Origin: Aurantiochytrium sp. KH105
Lineage: Eukaryota; Sar; Bigyra; Thraustochytrida; Thraustochytriidae
Length of the DNA stretch: 64,000 nt
Reading direction: 5' to 3'
Assembly: GCA_003116975.1 (NCBI GenBank)
Contig: BGKB01000079.1
Span: 310,001 to 374,000, forward strand
Positions 10,293 through 22,724 of the stretch are shown here, one piece after another. Each line of letters begins with the position of its first letter. The stretch's first letter is position 1. The position numbers and the translations under genes are program-made. Under the pieces are notes generated by a model that saw only the letters and a list, made by a program, of their open reading frames with translations, was not told the origin of the DNA and made no database searches.

Positions 10293-11104
10293 TTATTTCT
10301 CACTGATGAATGGTGTCGTGATGCAAAACAGAATGAGAAGCAACAAGTGGGTGATTTTCATGGCATGCTGTACGAGTGACCTGGCGTCCGAACATAAAAG
10401 ACTGCGAGCACGCTCAGGTCGAGCAGCTCAGGGTGGCCCTCCCTGAGGTGTGGTGAAAAGCGCACCCCCTCGCGGCAAGAGCTGGTCTTTGAGAACATCT
10501 TCAACGACAACAAGCACGTATAATACCTACATGACCTATGCGTTCTAGTTGATGCCTGCAGCTGCTGTCACCATTCACGGTAAGTCCATTGAGAGAGAGA
10601 GACAGGGAGGTGGTCAGTCGTTAATGGCTGGATGGGGGTAAGGATTGTCGTGATTCGAAACACAAGCAAACAGGTCGAGGAGCGGGTAATTCAATCGACA
10701 TCTGTCATGGTATCTTATCAGAACTGATTATAATTGATGCCACTGGTCTCGTTGGAGTCTGCGGAGAAACGATCGGCTGAGAGGGCGTTTGTCTTGATCG
10801 AGAGCAGCTTGACGGAAGAAAGCACGAAAGAGCACGTGGTGGGATTCTTTACGTGACCCGCTGCATTTCCAAAAAGCACTTGCGAGACTGATGTTTTGGC
10901 TCTTACTGATGTGAGGTAGTACGTAAACTTCCAGAGAAAGAGCCTCCTATCCTGCTTCTTCTTCGTCCATTCTAGTTGGTCAATGGGAGAATTCCGAGAT
11001 GTTGAACAGAGTGCGGGTGATTTTCATTTCATGATTTAGTCTAAGACTGACTTGACATTCGAACAGAAAAGGCTTCAACTGCGAGCACATACATTCGGTC
11101 CAAC
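8687..11104. other. intergenic, repeat-rich 2.4 kb
   Basis: No gene supported. From left to right it holds the GC-rich upstream region of the 8036-8686 gene, a (CTCCTG)n stretch (about 9306-9345), a TTGTC/TTGGC pentanucleotide tract (about 9736-9813), a (GA)n run (about 10266-10292) and the divergent tandem array at about 10080-11105. The 319-residue open frame at 8897-9856 is a low-complexity reading through these repeats and has no domain. Confidence 0.5.
9736..9813. repeat. pentanucleotide tract TTGTC/TTGGC
   Basis: About 78 bases of alternating CTTGT and CTTGG units, imperfect. Similar CTTGn-type tracts recur at other gene borders in this window. Confidence 0.85.
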
Positions 11105-11105
11105 T
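10080..11105. repeat. divergent tandem array, units roughly 250-400 bp
   Basis: At least four diverged copies. Landmarks are GATTTTCAT(C/G/T)(G/T)CATG at about 10099, 10352 and 11019 (a weaker copy at about 10685); CGAACA(T/G)AAAAG followed by CTGCGAGCAC in copies near 10390 and 11060; and CTCAGGTCG plus a second CTCAGGG near 10160 and 10410. The unit joint is marked by TTCACGG at 10259 and 10572, followed by a GA-rich stretch. The last copy runs into the stop codon of the DOMON-b561 gene at 11105, so the array looks like a repeatedly duplicated 3' end of that gene. Confidence 0.6.
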
Positions 11106-12931
11106 TAGGTCAGGGCGACCTGGCGAATGCTAGCATCCTTGCGTGAGTCTGCGGAAAAATGCTCGTCCGAGGAGCTGTTCGCTTCGGGGGAGAGGACCTC
11201 TGCACCCGATGATTTAGGATTCTCATTGATGTCATCAAACGTCGAAGCCCCCGATGAGGTTGTCGAGGAGGCGTGCTTTTTGTGTTGGTGGTGATCATGT
11301 GATTTGTAGCCGCGCTTGGCAAACATCACAAAGATGATCGCCACCACGAACGCCGTCACGGCCGTTCCAATGTATGTGAGGGCTTCGAGTGCGGTCTGCT
11401 CGCTGTCGGCAAGATAGCCCTCAATGTCGTCAATGCCCAAGTAGGAGTTGACAATGCCGCCCACAAAAATGAAGAGGGCAAAAAGGTAATGGCTGATTCG
11501 CCAGAGAGAACGGGACTTTCCCTTGCGGAGAAAAAGGGCAAAGAAGGGCTGCAGGCAGGTCACAATGATAACAGCGAGCCCAAGGCGTTCGTGCGTATTC
11601 GTAAAGTGCTCGCCAGAGAACTCGTCGACAAAGTAGATGGCGATAGCAAAAGCAGCCAGAGCCATGAGAAGCGCAAGGGTCTGCGCCGCGCGATGAAAGT
11701 GAAACCAGCGAGGCTCTGGCGCAAGTTTGTGGCGCAGCGCCGAAGGCAAGGTGCCCAAGGGGAACAGAAAACCAAAGGCGAGAATCATCATGATGCCGTG
11801 CGCAAGGTACATCGCAGTGAGGTCTTTGGCATCACTACCACTCACAGTGCCTGCACTGGACCAGCTGATGAGATCCACAGAGTCGCCAAAGTTGGCGCCG
11901 TGACTCGGACCCCACGAGGAGCCCTCGTAGACGGCAAAGATAACACGCTTTCCGGCGCCATCCGCGTCAAGACTTTCGCCAGCGATAGCATCGGTCGTAA
12001 AGGTAACCTGCATCACGCCGTCTTCGACGCTCACGGATGTGTCTTGTATGCTGGTTTCGCCGTCGTAGAGACTGGGCGCCCCGTAAGCCGTGATTGCATA
12101 TTCGCCAACCTCGGCAGGCAGTCCCGATACACCAGTGCCGCCAATGACCGCCCGCGAGCCAATCATGCCACCGTCTGACGAGAGAGCAATGGCAATCCAT
12201 CCGCTGGACATGGCATAGCTCATTGTAATTTGAACCTCGGTGTCGCTCGCCAGCTCGTACTCGATCGTCAAGCCCCCGTCGAGACCCGTAAGGACACCAG
12301 CCGTCTCTGTGCTTGAGGGTGCCGCCGTGGGCTCTGTCGTGGGCGCTGCAGTAGGCTCTTGCGTTGCGTTGGCCGATGCAGGCGATCCGAGGTCTGCAAA
12401 GACGACCTCGTTGTTCGCAGATCTCTTTGCACCATGGTACGCGAGATAGTCATTGTCGCTGCTGGAGGTAAGGTCTCCCGCGGCCCAGATAACGCACTGC
12501 ACATCGTCGAGGCTGACATCGCCAATCATGTCGGCGACAAAGGAAAGCGTGAGAATGGTCCCATCTCGGGTAATGGAGGTGTTTGAGAGGGTCCCGGCAG
12601 AGTTCGTGTTTGCCTCTACGCCAGTCATCGTCGGCTCATACATTTGCACGGGTTCGCCGTCGGCGCAGGTCTCGCTCGTGCACAGTCTCCCGACAACCAT
12701 GGAGCTGTCGCCCATTCCGCACGAGGTTGTTCCATCCTGACCGACACCAATGGACAGATACTGCTCGTCGCTGTCGCTGCCCGAGTCGTACTGGAGCTCA
12801 ACAAGGTAAAGGCCGTCATCTTCAAGCGTGAGCGACAAGGTCGCATCGCCGATGTCACCCGAGAAATCTTGCGCCAGCGCCGCGCCAATTGCTGCGGCCC
12901 AGGCTATTGCCACAAGCGTCGCGCTCCTCAT
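11105..12931 (-). CDS. DOMON-DOMON-cytochrome b561 membrane oxidoreductase (608 aa)
   Basis: ATG start at 12931, then a signal peptide (residues 1-20, ending AALA). DOMON 1 spans about 25-185 (SCGMGDSSMVVG around 70-81). A Pro/Thr linker at 192-207 leads to DOMON 2, about 215-362, with Met256 in GGMIGS and His344 in GPSHGANFGD as likely heme ligands. A cytochrome b561 region follows (about 372-540) with histidines at H378 (LAHGIMM), H413 (HFHRAAQ), H447 (NTHERLG) and H481 (RISHYLF). These are the expected four axial ligands of two b hemes. The cytosolic tail is His- and Ser-rich (SHDHHQHKKH). Family members move electrons across the plasma membrane, typically from ascorbate to ferric iron or another external acceptor; the substrate here is unknown. 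Paralogue of the 16043 gene. Confidence 0.9.
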   Translation of the reverse strand: MRSATLVAIAWAAAIGAALAQDFSGDIGDATLSLTLEDDGLYLVELQYDSGSDSDEQYLSIGVGQDGTTSCGMGDSSMVVGRLCTSETCADGEPVQMYEPTMTGVEANTNSAGTLSNTSITRDGTILTLSFVADMIGDVSLDDVQCVIWAAGDLTSSSDNDYLAYHGAKRSANNEVVFADLGSPASANATQEPTAAPTTEPTAAPSSTETAGVLTGLDGGLTIEYELASDTEVQITMSYAMSSGWIAIALSSDGGMIGSRAVIGGTGVSGLPAEVGEYAITAYGAPSLYDGETSIQDTSVSVEDGVMQVTFTTDAIAGESLDADGAGKRVIFAVYEGSSWGPSHGANFGDSVDLISWSSAGTVSGSDAKDLTAMYLAHGIMMILAFGFLFPLGTLPSALRHKLAPEPRWFHFHRAAQTLALLMALAAFAIAIYFVDEFSGEHFTNTHERLGLAVIIVTCLQPFFALFLRKGKSRSLWRISHYLFALFIFVGGIVNSYLGIDDIEGYLADSEQTALEALTYIGTAVTAFVVAIIFVMFAKRGYKSHDHHQHKKHASSTTSSGASTFDDINENPKSSGAEVLSPEANSSSDEHFSADSRKDASIRQVALT

Positions 12932-13684
12932 GCTTGCCTGGTCGCTCGCTTTGGTTGTGGTGGCAACCCGGCGGATCCTGTTGCCTGGCTACTTCCTGGT
13001 TCTCTAGTCAGTTATATCAAGTGTCAAGTGATGAGTGAGCAACAGCGACTCCGCCTGCTGCGGCCCTGAAGCTCCCTCCGTTTGTTCGTGTTTTGCCGGC
13101 GCGACGCGAGCAACCTCGCGCTCGGCGCACACGCACCGCCAGTGAGGTACAAGGTCCCGATTAGGCGGAGTTCCTTCCACATCCACCTAGATTCCGATAG
13201 TGAGACAGCCCACGAGCAAGCCGACTCAGGTACAAGTTGGCCACGTTCATCTCAACGTGCGTCCGTTCCTTCCCGTCACTGATCATCGCATGCAGCTGCT
13301 GCTGCATGCTGGCGAGGTGCGAACGAGCGTGCTCGCGGCTGGCCGCGCCTCCGACCCTCCCTCTCGGCCTCTCTCTCGCGCCACCCGGATCCGGAAGCGG
13401 CAGAAAACCGCCGCGCGCGGGGGAGCCAGGCCAGGCCAGCCGGCGGGCGCAGCGCGGTCGCAAAGAGGACGCGGCCGCACCGCTGGCTGGCATCGGCATC
13501 GGCACGCGCGAGGATGGCGCCGACGACGGCCGTTTCGAGGCGCGGCTTGGAGGCCTGCGTCCGAGACGCTTGTATCTGCACTGAGGTGCTCGTGGAGAAC
13601 TACGATTCCAGGGCCGGCGCCGCCCAGAAAGAAGCCGCTCCGCAGCTCGCGAGACGAGGGGACGAAGCCAACCAGGCTGGGCGC

Positions 13685-13750
13685 GATGCGATGCGATGCG
13701 ATGCGATGCGATGCAGTGCGATGCGATGCAGTGCGATGCGATGCAGTGCG
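13685..13750. repeat. ATGCG pentanucleotide tract
   Basis: About 66 bases of ATGCG units, interrupted three times by ATGCAGTGCG. Confidence 0.9.
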
Positions 13751-13946
13751 AAGGGCGCGGGCTGGAGGGAGTCGCAGGCGAAGGCGAGCTCGCACTCGCA
13801 CTCGAACTTGAACTCGATTGAGAACGCGCGGAGCACGATTCGGCGCGCAGCACGGCAGCGGCGGCGGATGTCGACAGGGGAGCAGTGACCGCTGGAACCG
13901 CCGCCGCCGTCTCCTTCAACGCCTCGAAATTGTCGTCGAGCTCGCG

Positions 13947-14005
13947 CATGGCATGGCATCGCATGGCATGGCATGGCATGGCATGGCATGGCATGGCATG
14001 GCATC
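13947..14005. repeat. GGCAT pentanucleotide tract
   Basis: About 59 bases of GGCAT units with two GCATC interruptions. It lies 200 bases from the related ATGCG tract. Confidence 0.9.
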
Positions 14006-14374
14006 GCGTGGCGTCGCGAGATGCATTTCTGAGCTCGTGGCGAAGGCGGCGACGCACCGCGAATGGCTCGAGCCGCGGCCGCGAGATCGAGGTATCATTT
14101 GCCGACCGTTGATGAACGAGCGCGCGTGAGGATCAGCCGATCGAAGGCAAGCGAGCTTGCTTCACTTCTGGTCCCCTTCGTCTTGGTCCTCGTCGCGCAC
14201 GCGCCCACCTTGGACGTCCCGACTGCGCGCGAGGCCGCACGGGCAGACAGACCAGCACGCACTCGCACTCGCACACGCACCGGCGTCCCGGCGCGGCGCG
14301 GTTCGCGGCACGGCCGCCCCCGCTCGGCGGGTCGCGCTCGGCGTCCGGCGGCGAGTCGCCGAGTGAGTGCGAGT

Positions 14375-14727
<353 letters not shown>

Positions 14728-16042
14728 AATAACGCTCCGGCGAGCGGTGCAGAGACCGCCGCTCGTAGTTGCTGCTGCTGCACTGCGAAGCGAGGCATCT
14801 CTCCAGGCCAGGGAGAGAGAACTCGCGCCCGCCTCTGCGCCTCTCTCTCGCGCGGGCCTAGCCTTGGCGCGAGAGAGAAAACGGCACGATGCAGGGCGCG
14901 GTGGCCGCATCTCGCGCGTCACCGCCGCCGCGCTCCTGAAACGCCGCGACTCAAGCGTTGCAGCGCAGCGAGCGCGGCGGGGACCGCGAAAGACACAGCG
15001 AGCGGTACGGGCGAGGGCCTTTCCGCCGCCGCATCGGTCTTCAGCTGTCGCGTCACGGATTAGGCAAGCGAGCAAGCAAGCGGGGCCGAGGCCTTTTCCC
15101 GTCTTCGTCTTCGTCTTCGTCTTCGTCCTCATCTCCGACCCTGCCGTGTCGCGACCGTGGCGACGGATCGAGCTGCTGCTCTTGCCGATGCTGCGAGCTC
15201 GAGACGATCGCCGGCCACGACGCCGCGGGGAAGAGCCGCAATGCGCGTCGTGGACTCACGAGCTGCAGCTGCACGTGCCTCGTCCGTGTGCAAGAGCTCG
15301 GCAAGAGCAGAAGAGGACTCGGCAGAAATGGTCCCGGGCCCGGTCATCTTGTCTCGAGCTGCCAGCGATTGCGCAACGGACTCGTGCGTGCGTGCGTGCG
15401 TGCGTGAGCGGGTGGGTGGGTGAGTCATGCATAAGTGAGTGCGGACCGGGCCTGTCCAGGCTCGTCTCTGCGGCGCAGGTTCGACTCTGTCAGGATCTCG
15501 GACATGATCTCGGCCAAGGTCCCAATCTTGGGCGCCGTCGCTGTCGCGGTCTCCATTCGTCACGAGACTGCCAGCTGCAGACAGCAAGCAATCAAGCAAG
15601 CAAACGCCAGCCAGCCAGCTAGCCAGCCAGCCAGCCAGCTGGCCGGGACCAACGGACGGCGACCGCAAGGGTCGACGCGAAGGATTCTTTGGGAACGCCT
15701 GCCCATCAAACGTCGCAGTCAGTCAGGAAACCTGGGACGAGCAAACGGACACTCGCTGTCGCTCGCTTTCTTGCTCGCACACCTCGAGAGAGAGAGAGAG
15801 AGAGAGAGGCTCATTCGCGGTGGGATTGGCGCAGGGTGCGGTTCTGCGCCAGGGTCCCGGGTAGCTTACCGGGTTGTACTTGCAACATACTCGCGACGAA
15901 GGTAGGAGGTTGGAAGCACAGCGCAGTGCAAGAAAAATCCAGCCTTCGGCGCAGATGGCGAGACCCAATCCTGCCGATGAACGTGTCGAATAAGAAACTC
16001 AAGCTTGCTTCGTTCATGATTTGTTAAGTAGTGTCGTAACAA

Positions 16043-17866
16043 TCAGGCGCATTCCGGAAGGGAAACGCTGTCGCCCGAGGCATCGCTGTCGCCGCTCTTC
16101 AAACTCGAGCGGGCATTTCTCTGGCGGGTCTCGTAGGCCGCAAATCCGCGCAAAAGCTGCGAGCCGAAGACGAGGCATGAACAGCCCGTGGCAAAGAGCG
16201 TTCCCATGATTAGCAAGACGCGCAACCCAACGAGACGGTCACTCGGAACGCCGACGAGCTCTGCGACAACAAGACCCTCAAAACAGTTTTGTAAGCCGCC
16301 CAAAAAGATGACCAGGGCGCAAACGTAGTGACTCACGCGCCAAGTGGAGCGCATCTGAGTCTTGCGCAGCATGATGGCCGCCATTGGCTGCACAAGCACG
16401 AGAAAGATCAAAAAGAGACCGAACAGTCTGTGTGAGCGCGCAGCGGTGCTGCTCCCAGATCCCGAAAAGAGGACAACAAAGAAGGCAATGAGCACGCCTA
16501 CGACGCCTGCTCCTTGTACTCCCCGATGAAGGTCGAACCAGCGTGACGGACGATTCACAAAGCGGTGCCGCATTGTCGATGGCACGGCGCCCATGGGAAA
16601 GAGGAATGCGAAGCAGAGGACCATTAAAACACCATGTGCGAGCCGTGCCGCACTGAATGTGTTCGCAGTGTCTTCCGTCGTAACGGTTCCACCGCTGGCC
16701 CATTTGACGAGATTGTGGGTATCCCCTAAATTTGCCCCGTGGCTTGCACTGAACCCGGACCCCTCGTACACGGCAAAGATGATGCGGTTTCCGTTCTCGA
16801 GATCGAGTTCTTGACCAGCTATCGCCCTTGCGGAAAACGATACCTGCAAAAGTTCACCTACGACGGAGACTGACGCGTTGAAAATCGACGTCTCTCCGTC
16901 GTACAGCTGCGGAGCCGCATATTCATCGATAAGGTATTCTCCAATCAAAGCGGGGAGTGCCGAGCTCGTCCCTGCAATGACAGCGTGGCTCTGTACCATT
17001 GCACCCGAAGCCGAGATGGCAATGCCCATCCATCCATTTGAGATGGGGTATGTCATGCGGACTTGTACAAAGGCGTCATCACTACCTTCGGTTTCGTTAC
17101 TCTGAAGGCGCCGGCCAGAACCCTGGACAACTTGGAAGGAAATCTTCATTTTACCCTCGAGCCCCGTTATAACGCCACCGTCTTCAATCTCGGCCAGTGC
17201 CGTAGTTACAGTCGTGGTCGGAGCTGGGGTGTCCTGAGGAGTTGACGCTGGGGATGGAGCCGGGGTGGAGGCGAGCGCATTGTCATCATCGTATTGAATA
17301 CTTGCAAAGTCGACCATTACACTATCTCCGGTAAATTTGTGTTTGTGCATGTACTCTGTATTGCCTGCATCATCACTCAACAGTCCCGACGCCCAGGCAA
17401 CACACTTTGCTTCCTTGAATGCGCGTGAGGCGATTCCTGCTGACTCAAACTCCACAACGAGAACGCCATTCTCAAGCGATACAGAAGATTCTTCGAGCGA
17501 GAAACCTTCCGAGATGAGAACAACGTCTTCGTAAGAAGTTGCCCTGTATGTCTGCACGCGAGCGACATTGTTATCTTGACCACACGAGGCGTCGGAGCAG
17601 AGATGTCCGACGACGAAGCGACTCGACTTCATCTTGCAAGTTGTAGCGGAGGCAGTACCGATTCCAATTCCAAGCCATGGGTCGCCGTGTGCAGGCGGAT
17701 TTGCGAGCTCGACACGCACGTGGAAGCGATCCTCATCGAGCCGCTCTACTTGCAGCAAGGCTCCATTGCTGAGGTCTTTCTCGAGGATGGAGGCCTCGGC
17801 GCCTGTCATTGCTTGCATCGCTAGCGCTGCAACAAGCACGCCTTTCATTGTCGTTGACAAATGCAT
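16043..17866 (-). CDS. DOMON-DOMON-cytochrome b561 membrane oxidoreductase (607 aa), second copy
   Basis: ATG at 17866; a second ATG at 17848 (MKGVLVAALAMQAMTG) is an equally good signal-peptide start. DOMON 1 covers about 28-190 (TTCKMKSSRFVVGHLC), followed by a Pro/Thr linker (200-222). DOMON 2 covers about 230-395, with Met290 in SGAMVQSHAV and His376 in SASHGANLGD. The b561 region (about 405-575) has H411 (LAHGVLM), H447 (DLHRGVQ), H479 (RSHRLFG) and H513 (RVSHYVC), all four heme-binding positions kept. The architecture is the same as the 11105-12931 protein but the sequence has diverged clearly, so the duplication is not recent. The C-terminal tail is short and Ser-rich. Role as for its paralogue: trans-plasma-membrane electron transfer, acceptor unknown. 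Confidence 0.9.
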   Translation of the reverse strand: MHLSTTMKGVLVAALAMQAMTGAEASILEKDLSNGALLQVERLDEDRFHVRVELANPPAHGDPWLGIGIGTASATTCKMKSSRFVVGHLCSDASCGQDNNVARVQTYRATSYEDVVLISEGFSLEESSVSLENGVLVVEFESAGIASRAFKEAKCVAWASGLLSDDAGNTEYMHKHKFTGDSVMVDFASIQYDDDNALASTPAPSPASTPQDTPAPTTTVTTALAEIEDGGVITGLEGKMKISFQVVQGSGRRLQSNETEGSDDAFVQVRMTYPISNGWMGIAISASGAMVQSHAVIAGTSSALPALIGEYLIDEYAAPQLYDGETSIFNASVSVVGELLQVSFSARAIAGQELDLENGNRIIFAVYEGSGFSASHGANLGDTHNLVKWASGGTVTTEDTANTFSAARLAHGVLMVLCFAFLFPMGAVPSTMRHRFVNRPSRWFDLHRGVQGAGVVGVLIAFFVVLFSGSGSSTAARSHRLFGLFLIFLVLVQPMAAIMLRKTQMRSTWRVSHYVCALVIFLGGLQNCFEGLVVAELVGVPSDRLVGLRVLLIMGTLFATGCSCLVFGSQLLRGFAAYETRQRNARSSLKSGDSDASGDSVSLPECA

Positions 17867-18513
17867 CGTTCACGCTGCCTCTGAGCACGTGGTCGCGCGT
17901 CAATTGGAATTTGCTTGTGCCTGGCTGAGGAGACCCCCCCCGCCATGGGCTTTTGGTCGTTTGCTCGAGCGCCCGCGCCCATATGCCCACTCGCGCTCGC
18001 TCGTGTGCTGTCCTGCGACGCTCTGAAAATGGACTCTTGTTCTTTTGGGATTGACTGTGAATGTGACTGATGGCCTCGCATCGTGTGAACAAGAAATAAA
18101 AAAAATGCACGGATAGATCCGTTTTTGACAAGTTCCGACGCTCGGACTCGGACTCGTAGAAGACAGTCCATCTTTCTTGGTATAAATTGTTAATTCTTAG
18201 TGGCTCTCTATACCTTTTGGCACTGTCAGAGAAGCGCGCGCGGGTACCATGTCTTCCGGCTAGCCCTGTCCACACGTGGCAAGCTTTTGACTGCGAGCGA
18301 GGGAAGGAAAGAAGTGGGACTTGCCGTATGGGTAATGGAGCGCCAGGTGCTGGGGCCGACCAGCGAGTCCAGCGAGTCCAGCTCCTTGGGGGAAAACAGA
18401 GTAATCTCTATTTGTCTTCTGATTCTCCAAACGGATTGCAAAAGAATGAGAGGTAGACTTGAAGCCCACAAAACAAGCAAAAGAAAAAAAAAAAAGATCG
18501 GGTGGTAGGTTGC
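17867..18513. other. intergenic 650 bp
   Basis: Upstream region of the 17866 start and 3' flank of FCF1 (both genes on the minus strand). A homopolymer A run lies at about 18484-18495. No gene or clear signal seen. Confidence 0.5.
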
Positions 18514-19251
18514 TTAGTTTTTAGGAGCGCCAAAAGCCTCTGGCATGCGTTCAACAGTGTATTTGCGGCTGGATATATACATGATAGGGACACCAGGAAT
18601 CTTGCGGAGTCTTCGGCGAAGCTCCTTATCGCACGTGGCCACAATGAAGCAACGGTGCTGCTTCACCATGCGAACAATGTCGTCATCTGCGTAGTGGCCC
18701 TTTTCGAGGTATCCCGGCATGCGGAGAAAGCGAGGATCTTTGGCAAGACGAAGTGCGACGCGATACTTTTCACCAAGCTTTTCCAGCTCTGCCATGACGC
18801 TGTCGAGAATGACGGGAATACACTTTGCGTACAAACAGTCCATCATGCTCTTGACAATATCGAGTTTGTTTCGGATGCTGCGCAGTAAATCGTGATAAGT
18901 TAGTGGATCTTCGTCCTGAAAAGGAAGAATATACATAGCACGCGCAAGACTCTTTCCTGTCCCTTTGTCTCTCTCTCTTCGCCTTGGTATTGCTGCCTCA
19001 TTGGGATGGAAAACTTACCTCATGTTGATAAAGTTGGTGTCAACAATGACATGGTACGGCGGTCCGAGCTGTTCGTTGTACTGAAAGAACAGCGCGGTGG
19101 GGGTCCTCTCCACGAACCTTGGTCCTTCCTTGGCCTTTTGCTCCTTCTCGCGCTTCTCCTTCTTTTCCTTGTTCTGCTTGAGCCGCTCGTCGCTGGGTTT
19201 CATCATCCTCTTGACCTGCGCAAACTTGCGCGTCCGCTTCTCCTTCGGCAT
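18514..19251 (-). CDS. FCF1: FCF1/UTP24, PIN-domain endonuclease of the small-subunit processome (198 aa, two exons)
   Basis: Exon 1 is 19251-19019 and exon 2 is 18877-18514; the intron is 141 nt, with donor GTAAGT at 19018 and acceptor GCAG ending at 18878. A CTAAC branch-like motif lies about 25 nt before the acceptor. Joining them gives ...[17 protein letters not shown]..., matching the conserved FCF1 junction, and a total of 198 residues, the size of animal FCF1. Lys/Arg-rich N-terminus; the PIN domain begins at [20 protein letters not shown] and contains [28 protein letters not shown](L)AKDPRF, YADDDIV and [13 protein letters not shown]. Acidic PIN residues (the D of VDTN, the E of MAELEK, the DDD) are present, so catalysis is likely intact. 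FCF1 cleaves pre-rRNA at the 18S 5' end in the nucleolus. Confidence 0.96.
18878..19018 (-). other. FCF1 intron, 141 nt, phase 2
   Basis: GTAAGT...CAG, with CACTAACTT about 25 nt upstream of the acceptor. An earlier AG (TTTTCAG before GACGAAG) would put the reading out of frame, so the acceptor used is the later GCGCAG. Confidence 0.88.
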
Positions 19252-21101
<1,850 letters not shown>

Positions 21102-22724
21102 ATGGAGAGCCTTCAGGAATCTTCGCACGTGGAATCGTGGTCAACGGGACACTTTGACGCGACTTTGTTGGCAAACTCGCTCAAGGTGGGCTTCATCCCC
21201 GCTGAAAACCTTGTGCATTGCACGCATGCTCTCGTCAAGATCCTCGTGCAGGACGCAGAAGAGTCAGAATCTACTTCTTTGTACGGAGATGCCGGTGCCG
21301 TGGTGGGCGCGCCGTCGAGCCCGCCTGGTTCAGGCGACATGCTTGATATTGGCGGCTTAGGCGCCAGCAATCCAGAGCCTTCGGGCGTGAACGTCATGCT
21401 CGTCCAGGATATGGGTGGCGTCACCGTGATCGTGAATGAGCGCTACTACGAGTTGCTCCGTCAGTGCGGTGTCCTTGACTTCATGCGCTGGGCGCCCGCG
21501 CCCTGGCGCGCGCTGCAAATTCACTTGGGGCCCGACAGCGCCGATGCACCAGGCATCATTTCTTACCTTTCTTCGATGCTTAGTGAGCGCAACGTCTCGA
21601 TTCTCAACTTTTCCACCTTCGAGGCCGACCTCATTCTCGTTCAAGATCACGATTTGACGAAGGCTCGCGAGCTGCTTGTCGAATGTGGCCACGATGGCGT
21701 CACGGGCCTCAAGGAGCAAATGGCGGAAAAGTCGCACGGGGCGCACTCGTTTGCCGAGGCGGACGGAGGTACCTCTGCCGCGGCTGCCGCAGCAGCAGCG
21801 GCCAACTCGCGGACCAAGGCTCGGAGCAACTCTACATCTTCGGAGACGATTTCGTCCGCCTCTCTCAATGTGGTGCAAACGCCCCTTGTCCTAGCAACCA
21901 TCAAACGCGTCATGCTCAAGCAGTCCATGTTTGCACTTATGAAGCAGCTCACGCGTAACATCGACGCGCAGCTCGCGCGCAGCCAGCAACAGAGCGTCGT
22001 ACCCGACGCGGAAGGCCTTGGCTCGGCGGCAACCTTGTTGCCGCAGTACCTGCAAGCCTCCAACCTAGAGCAAGACTACCTCTGGGCATACTTTAGCACC
22101 TTTGAGGAGGTTTCTCTCCTCATTGATGAGCGCGACCTCGTCGAGTTTCCAGAAGACGCGCTCGTCGTCTGCCGCGAACGGTACAAGGCTATCCGTCTGG
22201 TGGGCAAGGACATTCCCTTTGACGAGACGGGTATCGTTAAAATTATGTCAAGCCCCTTTGACCTAGGCGTCCAGCTGCTCAACATGTCGACGTACGGCAC
22301 AAACATTTCTCTTGTCGTCGAAGATTCCGTCGAGCGCGCTGTCGAGCGCTTGCTCATGGAGCTTAACGGCAAGGACACCAAGGTCTTTGGGAACTACCGC
22401 CGCGCGAGCACTCTCGGACTGAACGCCGGGGGTTTTCATAGCCGCCAACCCCTGCACATGTCTCTGCAGCAGCTCCAGCTTCAGCACTCGCAACAACGGC
22501 AACAGCAGCCTCTGCACGGCTTGCGTTCTGCTGGTGCTGGAAACCCTGGAGGTCTTAGCACCTCGCCTTCGCAAAATTCCTCTGGCGTGCCCTTTGCAAC
22601 GGGTGCTTCGCATGGTTCGCGTTTTGTTCATGGCTCTGACTTTGGAGCTGGGACTCGAACAAGCGGACTCAACCAGCACTCGCAGTCAAGACCTATGCCA
22701 GTCATGATGGAGCATCGGTCATGA
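21102..22724 (+). CDS. CASTOR-like tandem ACT-domain protein, putative amino-acid sensor (540 aa)
   Basis: Single exon; ATG in a strong context (AAAACCATGG). Two halves each show the CASTOR/GATSL pattern. The first half has an N-terminal ACT-like unit (about 15-125, with an acidic/Gly insert) and then WRALQIHLGP...ISYLSSMLSERNVSILNFST with FEADLILVQDHDLTKA (about 145-200). The second has YLWAYFSTFEEVSLLIDERDL, YKAIRLVGKDIPFDETGIVK and LLNMSTYGTNISLVVEDS (about 325-425). Animal CASTOR1 has the same order (VSVLMLSTYQTDFILV; FDECGIV). CASTOR1 binds arginine between ACT domains and releases GATOR2, activating TORC1. Whether this protein binds arginine is not readable here. A Ser/Ala-rich linker (205-265) and a Gln-rich C-terminal tail (about 450-490) are lineage-specific. 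Confidence is good for the family, low for the ligand. Confidence 0.8.
   Translation: MESLQESSHVESWSTGHFDATLLANSLKVGFIPAENLVHCTHALVKILVQDAEESESTSLYGDAGAVVGAPSSPPGSGDMLDIGGLGASNPEPSGVNVMLVQDMGGVTVIVNERYYELLRQCGVLDFMRWAPAPWRALQIHLGPDSADAPGIISYLSSMLSERNVSILNFSTFEADLILVQDHDLTKARELLVECGHDGVTGLKEQMAEKSHGAHSFAEADGGTSAAAAAAAAANSRTKARSNSTSSETISSASLNVVQTPLVLATIKRVMLKQSMFALMKQLTRNIDAQLARSQQQSVVPDAEGLGSAATLLPQYLQASNLEQDYLWAYFSTFEEVSLLIDERDLVEFPEDALVVCRERYKAIRLVGKDIPFDETGIVKIMSSPFDLGVQLLNMSTYGTNISLVVEDSVERAVERLLMELNGKDTKVFGNYRRASTLGLNAGGFHSRQPLHMSLQQLQLQHSQQRQQQPLHGLRSAGAGNPGGLSTSPSQNSSGVPFATGASHGSRFVHGSDFGAGTRTSGLNQHSQSRPMPVMMEHRS

Noticed and set aside
13685..14005. Regular short repeats that might suggest a CRISPR array
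   Set aside because: Pure pentanucleotide microsatellites with no spacers, in a eukaryotic context.
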